The notes below the pieces were generated by a model. The model did not search any database and was not told the DNA's origin. It saw nothing but the letters and a program-made list of their open reading frames with translations. A DNA stretch of 64,000 nucleotides, from the NCBI GenBank assembly GCA_934247115.1, contig CAKQIY010000002.1, positions 93,787-157,786 of the forward strand, written 5' to 3'. Origin of the DNA: an uncultured Coprococcus sp. GTDB taxonomy: Bacteria > Bacillota > Clostridia > Lachnospirales > Lachnospiraceae. Below, piece after piece: positions 24,537 to 33,309 of this stretch; position 1 is the stretch's first letter, and every line of letters begins with the position of its first letter. A program made the position numbers and the translations under genes.

Positions 24537-25220
24537 ATGGTACAGAACATATTGTTTGATCTGGATGAGACACTGCTGGACTTCAAGCGCAGCGAGAGCA
24601 GAGCGCTCTCCAATATGCTTAAGCATATAGGGGTGGAGCCTACAGAAAAGGTCATATCCAGATACAGCGAGATCAACAAATCGAGATGGAAGCTGCTTGA
24701 ACAGGGGCTGCTCACAAGGCAGCAGGTGAAGGAGAGCAGATACGAGATACTTTTTGCAGAGCTGGGAGTTGACTACTCTGCTGCAGAGGCGACAGCCTAC
24801 TATGAGGGTCAGCTCAGCCAGAAGGGATTTATGTTCCCTGATACGATAAGGCTGCTTGAAACCTTGCACGGAAGATACAGAATGTACATTGTGTCAAATG
24901 GCGGATCAAATGTGCAGAGCGGACGACTTTTGGACAGCGGTATAGGCAAGTATTTTGAGGATATATTCATATCTGAGGATGCCGGAGCGGAGAAACCGTC
25001 CAGAGAATTCTTTGACTATTGCTTTGGCAGGAGACCAGAGATAGAGGCAGATGAGACTGTGATCATAGGAGACAGTCTGACATCAGATATACAGGGCGGG
25101 ATAAATGCCGGGGTAAGGACGATATGGTTCAATCCGGACGATCTGCAGGCGGCGGATATACATCCGGACTATGAGGTGAAAACACTTATGGAGATACCGG
25201 CGCTGCTTGAAGAGCTGTAA
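24537..25220 (+). CDS. HAD-superfamily hydrolase (YjjG/noncanonical pyrimidine nucleotidase type)
   Basis: A 227-residue HAD phosphatase. Motif I is FDLDETLLDF (nucleophile Asp at about 8), motif II is IVSNGG, motif III is the Lys of AEKPSREFFD, and motif IV is IIGDSLTSDIQGG. The helical cap between motifs I and II fits the YjjG/YfnB group that dephosphorylates nucleoside monophosphates. The substrate is inferred from the group only. It appears to be transcribed alone or with metF, 96 bp downstream. Confidence 0.88.
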   Translation: MVQNILFDLDETLLDFKRSESRALSNMLKHIGVEPTEKVISRYSEINKSRWKLLEQGLLTRQQVKESRYEILFAELGVDYSAAEATAYYEGQLSQKGFMFPDTIRLLETLHGRYRMYIVSNGGSNVQSGRLLDSGIGKYFEDIFISEDAGAEKPSREFFDYCFGRRPEIEADETVIIGDSLTSDIQGGINAGVRTIWFNPDDLQAADIHPDYEVKTLMEIPALLEEL

Positions 25221-25243
25221 GCAAAATTATTTATCGGGACCGG

Positions 25244-25275
25244 ATACAGATGAGTCCGAATACAAATGAGTCCAG
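25244..25275 (+). repeat. 16-bp direct repeat, two copies
   Basis: Two adjacent near-identical units, ATACAGATGAGTCCGA and ATACAAATGAGTCCAG, lie in the gap before metF. The function is unknown; this could be replication slippage. Confidence 0.6.
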
Positions 25276-25316
25276 ATTGAAATAAACAGGAATAGACAAA
25301 TATACAGAGGTAGTAC

Positions 25317-26189
25317 ATGAAGATAAGAGATTTGATCACACAGGATAAGGCGACACTCTCATTTGAGGTGTTCCCGCCAAAGAAAGATACTGACTTTGCG
25401 GATGTTGAGGCTGCCGCACTTGGCATAGCGGCGCTAAAGCCTGACTATATGAGTGTAACCTACGGCGCTGGCGGAAGTACAAAGGGCCACACCATACAGC
25501 TTGCGCGGGAGATACAGGAGAAGTACGATGTTCCGACTATAGCACATCTCACATGCGTGTGTGCCAGCAGAGACGGAATAAAGAACGCGCTTGTGGAGAT
25601 GAAGAGCGCAGGGATAGAGAATATACTTGCCCTTCGCGGAGATATACCTAAGAACTATGATGGACAGGTGTTTACTGAGTTTTCGCATGCATCTGAGCTG
25701 GTGGAGCTCATCAAGGAGTCGGGTGATTTCTGCGTGGGCGGTGCCTGCTATCCTGAGGTACATCCAGATTCTGCAAATAAACATGATGATATAGCCGGGC
25801 TTAAGAAGAAGGTCGATGCCGGATGCGATTACCTGACTACACAGATGTTCTTTGATAACAACATTTTCTTTAATTTTATGTACAGAGTCAGGGAGGCTGG
25901 AATAAACGTTCCTATCATACCGGGAATCATGCCGATCACAAAGCGTGTCCAGGTCAAGAATGCGGTGAAACTTTCAGGCTGTAATGTGCCTGAGAGATTC
26001 AAGAGTATAGTGGATGCATTTGGCGATACGGAGGCGGCCATGAGACAGGCAGGAATCGCATATGCCACAGACCAGATCATCGATCTCATGGCAAATGGAG
26101 TAAAGCATATACATGTGTACTCCATGAATAAGCCGGAGGTCGCAGCCGGAATACAGAAGAATCTCAGTGAGATACTTAAAGTGTGGTAA
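25317..26189 (+). CDS. metF: 5,10-methylenetetrahydrofolate reductase
   Basis: A 290-residue TIM-barrel flavoprotein reducing methylene-THF to methyl-THF for methionine synthesis. Recognisable regions are LSFEVFPPK at 14-22, SVTYGAGGST, AHLTCV, ILALRGD and TQMFFDN. The length matches the stand-alone bacterial MetF. The ribosome binding site is AGAGGTAG before ATG 25317. A MetH-reactivation-like protein is encoded 1.6 kb downstream, consistent with a cobalamin-dependent methionine branch. Confidence 0.96.
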   Translation: MKIRDLITQDKATLSFEVFPPKKDTDFADVEAAALGIAALKPDYMSVTYGAGGSTKGHTIQLAREIQEKYDVPTIAHLTCVCASRDGIKNALVEMKSAGIENILALRGDIPKNYDGQVFTEFSHASELVELIKESGDFCVGGACYPEVHPDSANKHDDIAGLKKKVDAGCDYLTTQMFFDNNIFFNFMYRVREAGINVPIIPGIMPITKRVQVKNAVKLSGCNVPERFKSIVDAFGDTEAAMRQAGIAYATDQIIDLMANGVKHIHVYSMNKPEVAAGIQKNLSEILKVW

Positions 26190-26359
26190 TATACAGATAT
26201 ATATATTAAACTGGCAGTTGGTAGAAATTTGTAAGACAGGTGTGTATGATGATATCATCCTGTAAGCTGAATTCCTACAGAATAAAATGCCAAATAATAT
26301 TATAATAAATACAAGATGTCAAAATTAAGGTAACAATTATAAGAAAGAAGGAATAAAAA

Positions 26360-26797
26360 ATGACACTTGAAGTTTTACAGAAGGACATGATAGCAGCAAT
26401 GAAGGCAAGAGATAAGGAGAGAAAGGACAGTATATCATCTCTCGTATCAGCAGTTAAGAAGGTTGGAATCGACAACGGCTGCAGAGACAATATACCGGAG
26501 GATATAGTTGACAGCGTTATCCTCAAGGAGATCAAGTCTGTTAAGGAGCAGATCGATACATGCCCTGCAGACAGAACAGATCTGCTTGAGCAGTACAAGG
26601 CAAGATATGATGTGTTTAACGAGTATGCACCAAAGCTTTTGTCAGAGAATGAGGTCAGAGAGATACTCACCACAAAGTTTGCTGATGTGATCGCAACCAA
26701 GAACAAAGGACAGATCATGAAGACAGTCATGGCAGAGCTCAAGGGCAAGGCTGACGGCAAGGTTATCAATCAGGTTGTTGCAGAGCTTTGCAAATAA
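26360..26797 (+). CDS. yqeY: GatB/YqeY domain protein
   Basis: A 145-residue helical protein of the YqeY family, related to the tRNA-binding tail domain of GatB. Recognisable features are the N-terminal LQKDMIAAMKARDKERKDSI and the C-terminal GQIMKTVMAELKGKADG. Its precise role is unresolved; links to tRNA-dependent amidation come from family similarity. AGAAGGA precedes ATG 26360. Nothing notable is seen in the 170-bp gap upstream. Confidence 0.93.
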   Translation: MTLEVLQKDMIAAMKARDKERKDSISSLVSAVKKVGIDNGCRDNIPEDIVDSVILKEIKSVKEQIDTCPADRTDLLEQYKARYDVFNEYAPKLLSENEVREILTTKFADVIATKNKGQIMKTVMAELKGKADGKVINQVVAELCK

Positions 26798-26854
26798 TAG
26801 TTTCTGACAGAAATCAAATCTGCGAATTAGTGAACGGAATTAGTGGAGAAAAAT

Positions 26855-27415
26855 ATGAAGTTTGTAGGAATTGAGAAGAAGGAACAGGGCAAGTTCATCA
26901 CAAGGTATGATGTGAAGTATGAGACCGTAGATGGCATATTGAAAAATTATGAGATGATAAGCAGAAATGGCGATATCACAGATTTTGAGGGACTTCACGG
27001 CAAGGCTGCGGATGCAGTTGTCATCATAGCCACAGATGAGAATGATGAGAAGATCCTGATAGACAGAGAATACAGACTAGCTCCTGGCGAGTGGGTATAC
27101 AATTTCCCTGCAGGACTGATAGATCCGGGAGAGACCCCGGAGGTCAGCGCAAAGCGTGAACTCATGGAGGAGACGGGACTTGAGCTGTACGAGATCACGG
27201 ATACAATAGGTACAAGCTACAGCGCCGTCGGATTTTCAAACGAGACAAATATGTGTGTGGTGGGCAAGGCGAGAGGCGAGTTTAAGCCGAGCACATCAAC
27301 TCTGGAGGAGATCACACCTGGCTGGTACACCAAGGCGGAAGTGAGGGAACTGCTAAAGACTGAGAAGTTCGCAGCCAGAACCCAGGCATTTTGCTATGTA
27401 TGGAGCAGAAAGTAG
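26855..27415 (+). CDS. NUDIX hydrolase (ADP-ribose pyrophosphatase-like)
   Basis: A 186-residue NUDIX enzyme. The NUDIX box runs from GLIDPGE through RELMEETGL (about residues 88-110) with the expected G-x5-E-x7-RE-x2-EE-x-G spacing. ADP-ribose pyrophosphatases of this size cleave ADP-ribose to AMP and ribose 5-phosphate; the substrate is inferred. ATG 26855 is used instead of GTG 26843 because GGAG at 26845-26848 then has correct spacing. Confidence 0.9.
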   Translation: MKFVGIEKKEQGKFITRYDVKYETVDGILKNYEMISRNGDITDFEGLHGKAADAVVIIATDENDEKILIDREYRLAPGEWVYNFPAGLIDPGETPEVSAKRELMEETGLELYEITDTIGTSYSAVGFSNETNMCVVGKARGEFKPSTSTLEEITPGWYTKAEVRELLKTEKFAARTQAFCYVWSRK

Positions 27416-27428
27416 GAGGAGTATGTGT

Positions 27429-27818
27429 ATGGAGAAATTACCAGGAAAGGGTATGGTTACGGTGTCATCTGTCATCATGCTCATATGGGGACTTGTAAAT
27501 GCAGGATATTATGATGTGGCAAAGCTTGTGCTTGCTGATGATCCATCATCTAAGGCCATCGCGTGCGGTGTTGTGGTTGGAATCGCATCACTTGCAGCAA
27601 TCATAGGCGGAATATTTGGAATAGCTGGAAGCAACAAGGTGGCAAAGGCATCTGCGATAGTTGTGTGGGCAGCATTCCTGCTCATACTTGCCATTGTGAG
27701 CGGAATAGTAGCACTTGTGGCAGGAGACAGCAAGGCTATTGGAGTTGTCATGATGATAGTTGGGATCATTGTTCCATTTGTCATGTTTATGGGCGCATCA
27801 AAGAACAGAGCAAAGTAA
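27429..27818 (+). CDS. Small four-helix membrane protein of unknown function
   Basis: A 129-residue hydrophobic protein with four membrane helices (about 10-30, 46-66, 74-96 and 103-121). No motif is recognised. ATG 27429 has GGAGG (27415-27419) 9 nt upstream; ATG 27423 is too close. It lies between the NUDIX gene and the Cys-rich protein gene and is probably cotranscribed with both. Confidence 0.75.
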   Translation: MEKLPGKGMVTVSSVIMLIWGLVNAGYYDVAKLVLADDPSSKAIACGVVVGIASLAAIIGGIFGIAGSNKVAKASAIVVWAAFLLILAIVSGIVALVAGDSKAIGVVMMIVGIIVPFVMFMGASKNRAK

Positions 27819-27821
27819 TTT

Positions 27822-28772
27822 ATGAGAAGTAACAGTTATAGGTTTTTTCAGAACAGAGAATGTAAATTTTTCCCATGCCATGAGGTACAGGATGAAGATG
27901 ATTTTAACTGTCTGTTCTGTTATTGCCCTTTATATCTCGATGACAACTGTATAGGATCCCCGGAATATATCATAACAGGGCGGGGACAGCGGATAAAGGA
28001 CTGCAGTTCGTGTCTGGTGGTTCACAGTCCGGAGATGTACGATAAAGTTATTGCACATCTGCGCAGACAGGATGAAATCCTGCGTGTGGATCTGAGCAAA
28101 ATGAAAAGTCTATTGATGGACAGACTTTTTCAGATCACTCACATAAATGATATGGATGAGGATATGCGCGCGGAACATAGACTGCTGGCTGACCGGGTGG
28201 TGGATAGGATCATGACTGGATCCTTGGCAACAGTTTCGAATCCCATGGAAGTGTCTGTTCTGCTGCAGCCATTTGCGGGGGAATGTGTCCACAAAGGATA
28301 CCTGGAATTTGGAAGTAAAAAGATAGAGTGCAATGTGCTTGAACAGATTGACACAGCCGGTGTTGAAAAAGGTTACTTATATGCATTTCATGCGCCGGAT
28401 GTTGACCTGGAGAGTGCAGGGTCGGTTCTTGAGCAGTATTACATGGAGGCATTTCAGGTGACATGCATGGATGTCATAAGGGGATGGCTACAGGGATATC
28501 TTGAGAGAAAGAACAGTGTATATGAGAAGAAGTATTGCAGTCCGTCATTCGGTCCGGGATATTATGGAATGGGCATGGATGCTTTACCTGAGTTGCTGGG
28601 ACTTATGGATGCATCACAGGTAGGCGTGTCATGGAACGGAGAATGCATGTCGCCGAAGATGAGTCTTGTTGGAACATATCTGATCGCGGGTGAAGATGTG
28701 TTTGCAGTAGATTCTGATTGCATAGATTGTATTGGACAGCGTGGTGGATGTGAATTCTGCATAAAACATTAA
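27822..28772 (+). CDS. Cys-rich small domain fused to MetH-reactivation-like domain
   Basis: A 316-residue protein. Residues 1-75 match the pattern of the cysteine-rich small domain (C-x4-C, then CLFCYC, then CSSC), a likely metal or Fe-S site. Residues about 110-300 resemble the AdoMet-binding reactivation domain of cobalamin-dependent methionine synthase, with SPSFGPGYYGM and a GVSWNGECMSPKMSLVG block. It ends in further Cys pairs (CIDC ... CEFC). It may reactivate oxidised corrinoid on a methyltransferase. It begins 3 nt after the preceding stop with a weak ribosome binding site, suggesting translational coupling. The assignment of both halves is by eye. Confidence 0.72.
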   Translation: MRSNSYRFFQNRECKFFPCHEVQDEDDFNCLFCYCPLYLDDNCIGSPEYIITGRGQRIKDCSSCLVVHSPEMYDKVIAHLRRQDEILRVDLSKMKSLLMDRLFQITHINDMDEDMRAEHRLLADRVVDRIMTGSLATVSNPMEVSVLLQPFAGECVHKGYLEFGSKKIECNVLEQIDTAGVEKGYLYAFHAPDVDLESAGSVLEQYYMEAFQVTCMDVIRGWLQGYLERKNSVYEKKYCSPSFGPGYYGMGMDALPELLGLMDASQVGVSWNGECMSPKMSLVGTYLIAGEDVFAVDSDCIDCIGQRGGCEFCIKH

Positions 28773-28779
28773 ATTTAGA

Positions 28780-28812
28780 AAACAGGAGCAGAGTTATTCT
28801 GCTCCTGTTTAG
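28780..28812. terminator. Bidirectional terminator between convergent genes
   Basis: A 13-bp perfect stem (28780-28792 with 28798-28810, 5-nt loop) is flanked by A-rich sequence on the left and TTT on the right. It serves both the plus-strand gene ending at 28772 and the minus-strand gene ending at 28824. Confidence 0.85.
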
Positions 28813-28823
28813 AATTATAGTTA

Positions 28824-29648
28824 TTAGTCCAAATCGAAACTAAAGACCGCTTTGTCGAAATTGCGGTTCTTTAAATCCTCATCTGAAATGATCCAAAAGA
28901 TATTCCATAGACAACCAACGTTGTAACCGTATTGAAACAGCAGATGTGTTTTTGCGTTTACATCCGGAATATTACCCCCCGTAGGATAACCGAATAATTT
29001 GTCACCGTCATACGAAAGATATTCGATATCATAATCTGGAGCAACTTCTTCAAGACGGTCAAATAGGTCACAGTCAAGCACATCTTCCAGTGGCTGATAA
29101 TCTGTGGTGAGTTCAAAACCGACAGCCTTTTCCTCAAAAGCTTCTGTAAAATACTTTGAATAATATGGAACAGGTGGCTCAGTTCTCTTTAAATTTGACA
29201 GGTCGCCGTTGTACCAGATCACCTTGTGATAAGCCGAATTTTCGGGGTCGTCAGCAACGCTTTCAACCCATTTGTTGGTCTGGTGAATTGAGTCGATTTC
29301 TCCGCTCCAGAAAAAATATAAAATCCCCGTGTGCGGAAGCCTGTTTTCAGTATCTAAGTCGGCAATGTCCGCAAGATTGATTTGAGCAACAAGCTGCATT
29401 GCTGATTTTTCGTACCGCTCAGTGTCATCTCCGCGCTTGCAGGAATAGCCCGACATTGTGGGATATGGAATTTCCGGCGGAAGATCGGGAAAGCCACCGA
29501 TTTTACTTGAGCCTTTTGCAATTACATTTCCCCCATCCTTCACACACATTTTAATAGTATTTTTTCGGTAGTCTTTAATACTTTCTGCAATATCAGTGTG
29601 TCCTTTTTTAATAAGGAATTCAATCAAATCCATTTCGTGCATTTTCAT
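28824..29648 (-). CDS. DUF1963 (YwqG-like) protein
   Basis: A 274-residue cytoplasmic protein of the YwqG/DUF1963 family. Typical features are SKIGGFPDLPPEIPYP near residue 47, MQLVAQINLADI near 84, GILYFFW near 108, and a C-terminal HLLFQYG region. The family function is not known; YwqG-like proteins often occur near toxin/immunity loci, but none are seen here. The start has AGGGGG upstream on the minus strand. Codon use (more CGG/CGC and GAA) looks slightly unlike its neighbours, so transfer is possible. Confidence 0.85.
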   Translation of the reverse strand: MKMHEMDLIEFLIKKGHTDIAESIKDYRKNTIKMCVKDGGNVIAKGSSKIGGFPDLPPEIPYPTMSGYSCKRGDDTERYEKSAMQLVAQINLADIADLDTENRLPHTGILYFFWSGEIDSIHQTNKWVESVADDPENSAYHKVIWYNGDLSNLKRTEPPVPYYSKYFTEAFEEKAVGFELTTDYQPLEDVLDCDLFDRLEEVAPDYDIEYLSYDGDKLFGYPTGGNIPDVNAKTHLLFQYGYNVGCLWNIFWIISDEDLKNRNFDKAVFSFDLD

Positions 29649-29741
29649 TTTATACCCCCTGTTATCTAATCCCTATTTGTTAAAGTCAACACATCCATTA
29701 TACTTTATATCGCCTAATTTGCATACACATTTAATGGCCCC

Positions 29742-31052
29742 CTACCTTTGGGATTGCCGCGCCAGAAATACCAGACTGACAGTAAGAGTCACAGCCTCGG
29801 TCACAGGTGCAGCAAACCACAAGCTGTTGCCACCGATCAAAACTGGGAACGTCAGTATACACACGCTGCTGAGTATGATGTTTCGGAGCAGTGATATACA
29901 CAGAGATTGCCCGGATTTCAGTATGGCCTGAAGGTAGTAGGATGTCATCAGGTTGATTCCAAATGGTACAAATGCGAAGAAGTACGCTCTGACACCAAGA
30001 TCGGCAATGACTCCAAGGCCTGTATTCATATCTATAAACACACTGCAGAGCACTCTTGGAAAAAGGATTCCAGAAAGTGAGAACAGCACGCCCATGATCA
30101 GGATGGTTATGTAAGCCATCCTTTTTATGGTTTTTATTCTGCCTATGTTATTTGCTCCGTAGTTGGTCGAGATCACAGGCTGCACAGACTGACCAACTCC
30201 TGTGAACAGAGAATTGAACAGGATGACGCAGTTGGAGATGACGCTGTATATGGACAGGGCATTTTCACCGCAGTACTTCAGTATCTGTATGTTGAACAGC
30301 AGCACTATAAATCCATTTGCAAATTCATTGAAGAAACTCGGGATACCGGCTGTCACGATATTCTTCATGCTGTTCAGGATCCTGTGTGGCATTATGAAAC
30401 GCAGCTCATTCTTCTTGCGGAGGAAATGTGATGAGGCGACAAGTACCTGGATCAGCATACCGACAACAGAGGCAAGTGCTGCTCCGCCGATTCCCTGCTT
30501 CAGCGGGAATACCAGTACGATGTCCATCACGATGTTGAACACTCCGCCCAGCAGGACGCCTGCCATGGCGCGGTTCGGGTCATTGTCAGCCCTCACAAAT
30601 ATAGCGATGAAGTTGGAGAAGACTGCAACCGGCAGGAACATATTTATATAGTGCATGTATGACATGGCATATGGGTATAGAGTGGCATTTGCTCCCATGA
30701 GTCTAAGCAGTGATGGCATACATGTTCCGTACAGTATCCATAGCAGTGCGGTGATTGCCGCGATCATCATGAATGACACAGTGAAGTAACGGTTAGATTT
30801 CACTGTGTTGCCACTTCCTCTGTGCACGCTCATCTGTACCGAGCCACCTACGCCAAAGAGAATCCCGGTTGACATAAGTATGCACAGCAGTGGCGTGGTG
30901 ATGCTCAGAGCGGCCAGGGCATCAGCTCCAACACCTTTGCCAATGACGATGGCATCAGTCAGGGTATATATGGACATGACCATGGCACTTCCAAGGGAAG
31001 GAATGAGGAATTTGAAGTAAAGTTTTTTCAGATCGTCTTTTAACAGATTCAT
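29742..31052 (-). CDS. MATE-family multidrug efflux transporter
   Basis: A 436-residue transporter with 12 membrane helices and two homologous halves (ADALAALSITTPLL in the first, QSVQPVISTNYGANN in the second). MATE pumps export cationic drugs or metabolites using Na+ or H+. AAGGAG precedes ATG 31052 on the minus strand. It is unusual in having a leader of about 240 nt with its own promoter, a short upstream ORF and an intrinsic terminator ahead of the gene, suggesting inducible expression. Confidence 0.93.
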   Translation of the reverse strand: MNLLKDDLKKLYFKFLIPSLGSAMVMSIYTLTDAIVIGKGVGADALAALSITTPLLCILMSTGILFGVGGSVQMSVHRGSGNTVKSNRYFTVSFMMIAAITALLWILYGTCMPSLLRLMGANATLYPYAMSYMHYINMFLPVAVFSNFIAIFVRADNDPNRAMAGVLLGGVFNIVMDIVLVFPLKQGIGGAALASVVGMLIQVLVASSHFLRKKNELRFIMPHRILNSMKNIVTAGIPSFFNEFANGFIVLLFNIQILKYCGENALSIYSVISNCVILFNSLFTGVGQSVQPVISTNYGANNIGRIKTIKRMAYITILIMGVLFSLSGILFPRVLCSVFIDMNTGLGVIADLGVRAYFFAFVPFGINLMTSYYLQAILKSGQSLCISLLRNIILSSVCILTFPVLIGGNSLWFAAPVTEAVTLTVSLVFLARQSQR

Positions 31053-31148
31053 TTGTAAATCTCCTTAACAAAAATAGTTTATAATTGAAAATCATTGTAA
31101 ATCGTAAAAGCACATGATCGCGGGTACACATTAACCTGCTAGCCGCAT

Positions 31149-31188
31149 AAAAAAAGAGCCAGATAAGATAAAGTATCTTATCTGGCTC
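31149..31188 (-). terminator. Leader terminator (attenuator) upstream of MATE gene
   Basis: A perfect 15-bp stem (31156-31170 with 31174-31188, 3-nt loop) is followed on the minus strand by seven T residues (31155-31149). It lies downstream of the minus-strand promoter and 96 bp before the MATE start, so it would stop transcription in the leader unless relieved. Confidence 0.85.
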
Positions 31189-31282
31189 ATGAAAATTCTG
31201 ATATATTTGTATCGCGATTCATGTTCCATCCGGGAATCCTGCATCTGCAGAACACCTTGCAAGGTATATTAATATTCAACAT
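31187..31282 (-). CDS. Candidate 31-codon leader peptide upstream of MATE gene
   Basis: An ATG at 31282 (minus strand) opens 31 codons that end in TGA at 31189-31187, overlapping the first base pairs of the terminator hairpin. The peptide contains KVFCRCRIPGWNMNRD in its middle. A ribosome stalled near the stop would cover the terminator's 5' arm, as in leader-peptide attenuation of resistance genes. The ribosome binding site is weak and the 5' UTR is only about 10 nt, so translation is uncertain. A riboswitch is the main alternative. Confidence 0.4.
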   Translation of the reverse strand: MLNINIPCKVFCRCRIPGWNMNRDTNISEFS

Positions 31283-31299
31283 ACCGTCCGACTTGTGTT

Positions 31300-31327
31300 A
31301 TTATAACAGGAGGCAAAAAAATGTCAA
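31300..31327 (-). promoter_or_regulatory. SigA promoter of the MATE leader
   Basis: On the minus strand, TTGACA (31327-31322), a 16-bp spacer and TATAAT (31305-31300) form a near-consensus promoter. Transcription would start near 31293 and run through the leader ORF and terminator. Confidence 0.8.
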
Positions 31328-31346
31328 GGATTAATAAGGGGGTATT

Positions 31347-31805
31347 ATGGAGTATAGAGTGACAGATGCAAATGATATAGATATGCTGATGGATGTCAGA
31401 TTGTCTATGCTTAGGATAGTCAATGATCTTCCAGCTGATTATGTATTTGACGATGAATTGGTGGTGAGCAGCAGAAGGTATTTTCTTGAGGGCGATCAGA
31501 CAACAGTTGCAGCTGTCGATGACGGAAGATGTGTGGCGTGTGCCAGTATGTCTTATATTGAAATAATGCCAACATTTTCTCATCCTTCGGGAAAGAGGGC
31601 ACATCTCATGAATGTATATACAGAAAAGCACTATCGGAGAAGAGGAATCGCCAGGCATCTTGTGAATATGCTTATAGAGGACGCGCGTGTACATGGTGCC
31701 ACGGAGATAAGCCTTGATGCCACGGAAAGCGGCAGACCGCTGTATGAATCAGTGGGATTTAAGGCATCGGAGGAGTGCATGGTTATAGATATACAACAAT
31801 TATGA
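31347..31805 (+). CDS. GNAT-family N-acetyltransferase
   Basis: A 152-residue acetyltransferase. The acetyl-CoA-binding motif A is HLMNVYTEKHYRRRGIARHL (about 91-110), followed by the C-terminal LYESVGF element. The substrate is unknown. ATG 31347 has AAGGGGG upstream. It is divergent from the MATE gene; the promoter regions overlap. Confidence 0.92.
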   Translation: MEYRVTDANDIDMLMDVRLSMLRIVNDLPADYVFDDELVVSSRRYFLEGDQTTVAAVDDGRCVACASMSYIEIMPTFSHPSGKRAHLMNVYTEKHYRRRGIARHLVNMLIEDARVHGATEISLDATESGRPLYESVGFKASEECMVIDIQQL

Positions 31806-31869
31806 TGCTTTTGATAATAGACAGTTTACATACATATATTTACGGAGACAGACGGAGGCAGGCATAGAT

Positions 31870-32505
31870 ATGGAAGTAAGAGATAGCATAGAAAAAAGAC
31901 GCAGCATTAGAAAGTTTAATGATATCCCAGTGAAGCCGGCGATTATAAGACAGCTTATCGAGGCTGCGGTTGCAGCTCCATCGGCAAAGAACAGGCAGCC
32001 GTGGAAGTTCATAGTATACACAGGCGCTGCGAAAGAAGAGATCTGCGATGCCATGGAGGCGGGACTTGCAAGAGAAAAGTCAGGTCAGACCATACTCCCA
32101 GGATGGACATGCGGCCACGCGGACGCGGACAATACGCTCCGAGTCATGAGGGAGGCACCTGTTCTTATAGCTGTATTAAACACAAATGGCACAACTCCGT
32201 ATGAGAACATAGACACAGACCATAGGATTGCGGAGATATGCGACAGCCTTTCCATAGGCGCGGCAATCCAGAACCTGCTGCTTGAGGCGACAGCCCACGG
32301 CCTTGGTACGCTGTGGATCGCAAATACCTGCTTTGCCTACCCGGAGCTTGTAAAGTGTATAGGAACGGAGGATCAGCTCATAAGTGTTGTCTCGGTGGGG
32401 TATGCTGCAGAGAATCCGGATATGAGACCTAGAAAGAAAATGGATGAAGTACTGGAATACAGAGGCTTTGGATGTGTGCAAGAAGAAGGAGTAAAGACAT
32501 TATGA
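31870..32505 (+). CDS. Nitroreductase-family flavoprotein
   Basis: A 211-residue FMN-dependent oxidoreductase. N-terminal RRSIRKFND and PSAKNRQPWKF form the FMN phosphate site, and GLGTLWIANTCF near residue 150 is the second FMN region. The physiological substrate is unknown; relatives reduce nitro compounds or quinones with NAD(P)H. Its stop overlaps the pnuC start by 4 nt, so the pair is coupled, perhaps linking flavin/NAD use with vitamin uptake. Confidence 0.92.
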   Translation: MEVRDSIEKRRSIRKFNDIPVKPAIIRQLIEAAVAAPSAKNRQPWKFIVYTGAAKEEICDAMEAGLAREKSGQTILPGWTCGHADADNTLRVMREAPVLIAVLNTNGTTPYENIDTDHRIAEICDSLSIGAAIQNLLLEATAHGLGTLWIANTCFAYPELVKCIGTEDQLISVVSVGYAAENPDMRPRKKMDEVLEYRGFGCVQEEGVKTL

Positions 32506-33191
32506 ACAATCCAATAAAAGAACTGACAAAGCGGGAATGGCTTATCTGGCTGTGTTCCCTCATTATAGTGCTGGTATCGAATCTTCTCACTGCAGATCTG
32601 GACATTCTCACACTTGCAGCGGCCCTCATAGGCGTGACATCGCTTATATTTGCGGCAAAGGGAAATGTGTGGGCTCAGATACTGATGGTGATATTCAGCA
32701 TATTATACGGTATCATATCCTTTAGGTTCCGCTACTGGGGTGAGATGATAACCTATCTCGGAATGACGATGCCGATGGCGGTGTGGTCCGCCATAACGTG
32801 GTTCAAGAATCCGTCGGAGGGCAACAGCAGTGAGGTTGCCATACAGAAACTGACAAGAAGACATGTGATATGGCTCACTGTCAGCACGGTGCTTGTAACG
32901 GTTGTATTCTACTATATACTCATGATACTTGACACGCCGAACATAGTGTTCAGCACTATATCAATAGTCACAAGCTTCCTTGCAGCGGCGCTCACCATGC
33001 TGAGATCGTCATACTATGCGGTGGGATATGCAGCAAATGATGTGATTCTGATAGTTTTGTGGGTCCTCGCGTCACTTGAGAATCCGGCATATATTCCGGT
33101 AGTTGTAAACTTCGTCATATTCTTTGCGAATGATATGTATGGATTTGTGAGCTGGAAAAAGAGGGAAGTGAAGCAGGCTGTGGGGATGTAG
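32502..33191 (+). CDS. pnuC: Nicotinamide riboside transporter, PnuC family
   Basis: A 229-residue membrane protein with about seven helices. Typical PnuC features are the aromatic FRYWGEMITYLGMTMPM block near residue 75, then WFKNP and the ANDVILIVLWVLA / FFANDMYGFVSW C-terminal region. PnuC proteins import nicotinamide riboside by facilitated diffusion for NAD synthesis. ATG 32502 is coupled to the nitroreductase stop; AGAAGGAG is 9 nt upstream. Confidence 0.93.
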   Translation: MNNPIKELTKREWLIWLCSLIIVLVSNLLTADLDILTLAAALIGVTSLIFAAKGNVWAQILMVIFSILYGIISFRFRYWGEMITYLGMTMPMAVWSAITWFKNPSEGNSSEVAIQKLTRRHVIWLTVSTVLVTVVFYYILMILDTPNIVFSTISIVTSFLAAALTMLRSSYYAVGYAANDVILIVLWVLASLENPAYIPVVVNFVIFFANDMYGFVSWKKREVKQAVGM

Positions 33192-33309
33192 GAGATAATT
33201 GGAATATCACACTGAACTTATTTTTATGTTCACAGTGAGCATGCAGACAGAATGACAAAAGAATAAATAGAACATAAGTGAAATCTTATCATAATAGGAG
33301 GACGCACAG

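Noticed and set aside
28824..29648. DUF1963 gene as an immunity protein of a polymorphic toxin locus
   Set aside because: Family members do occur in such loci, but no toxin, LXG or Rhs gene lies nearby.
31189..31293. A known riboswitch (guanidine, yybP-ykoY, PreQ1, c-di-GMP) in the MATE leader
   Set aside because: I could not match any consensus core of these classes; the leader-peptide layout explains the terminator better, though an unknown aptamer remains possible.
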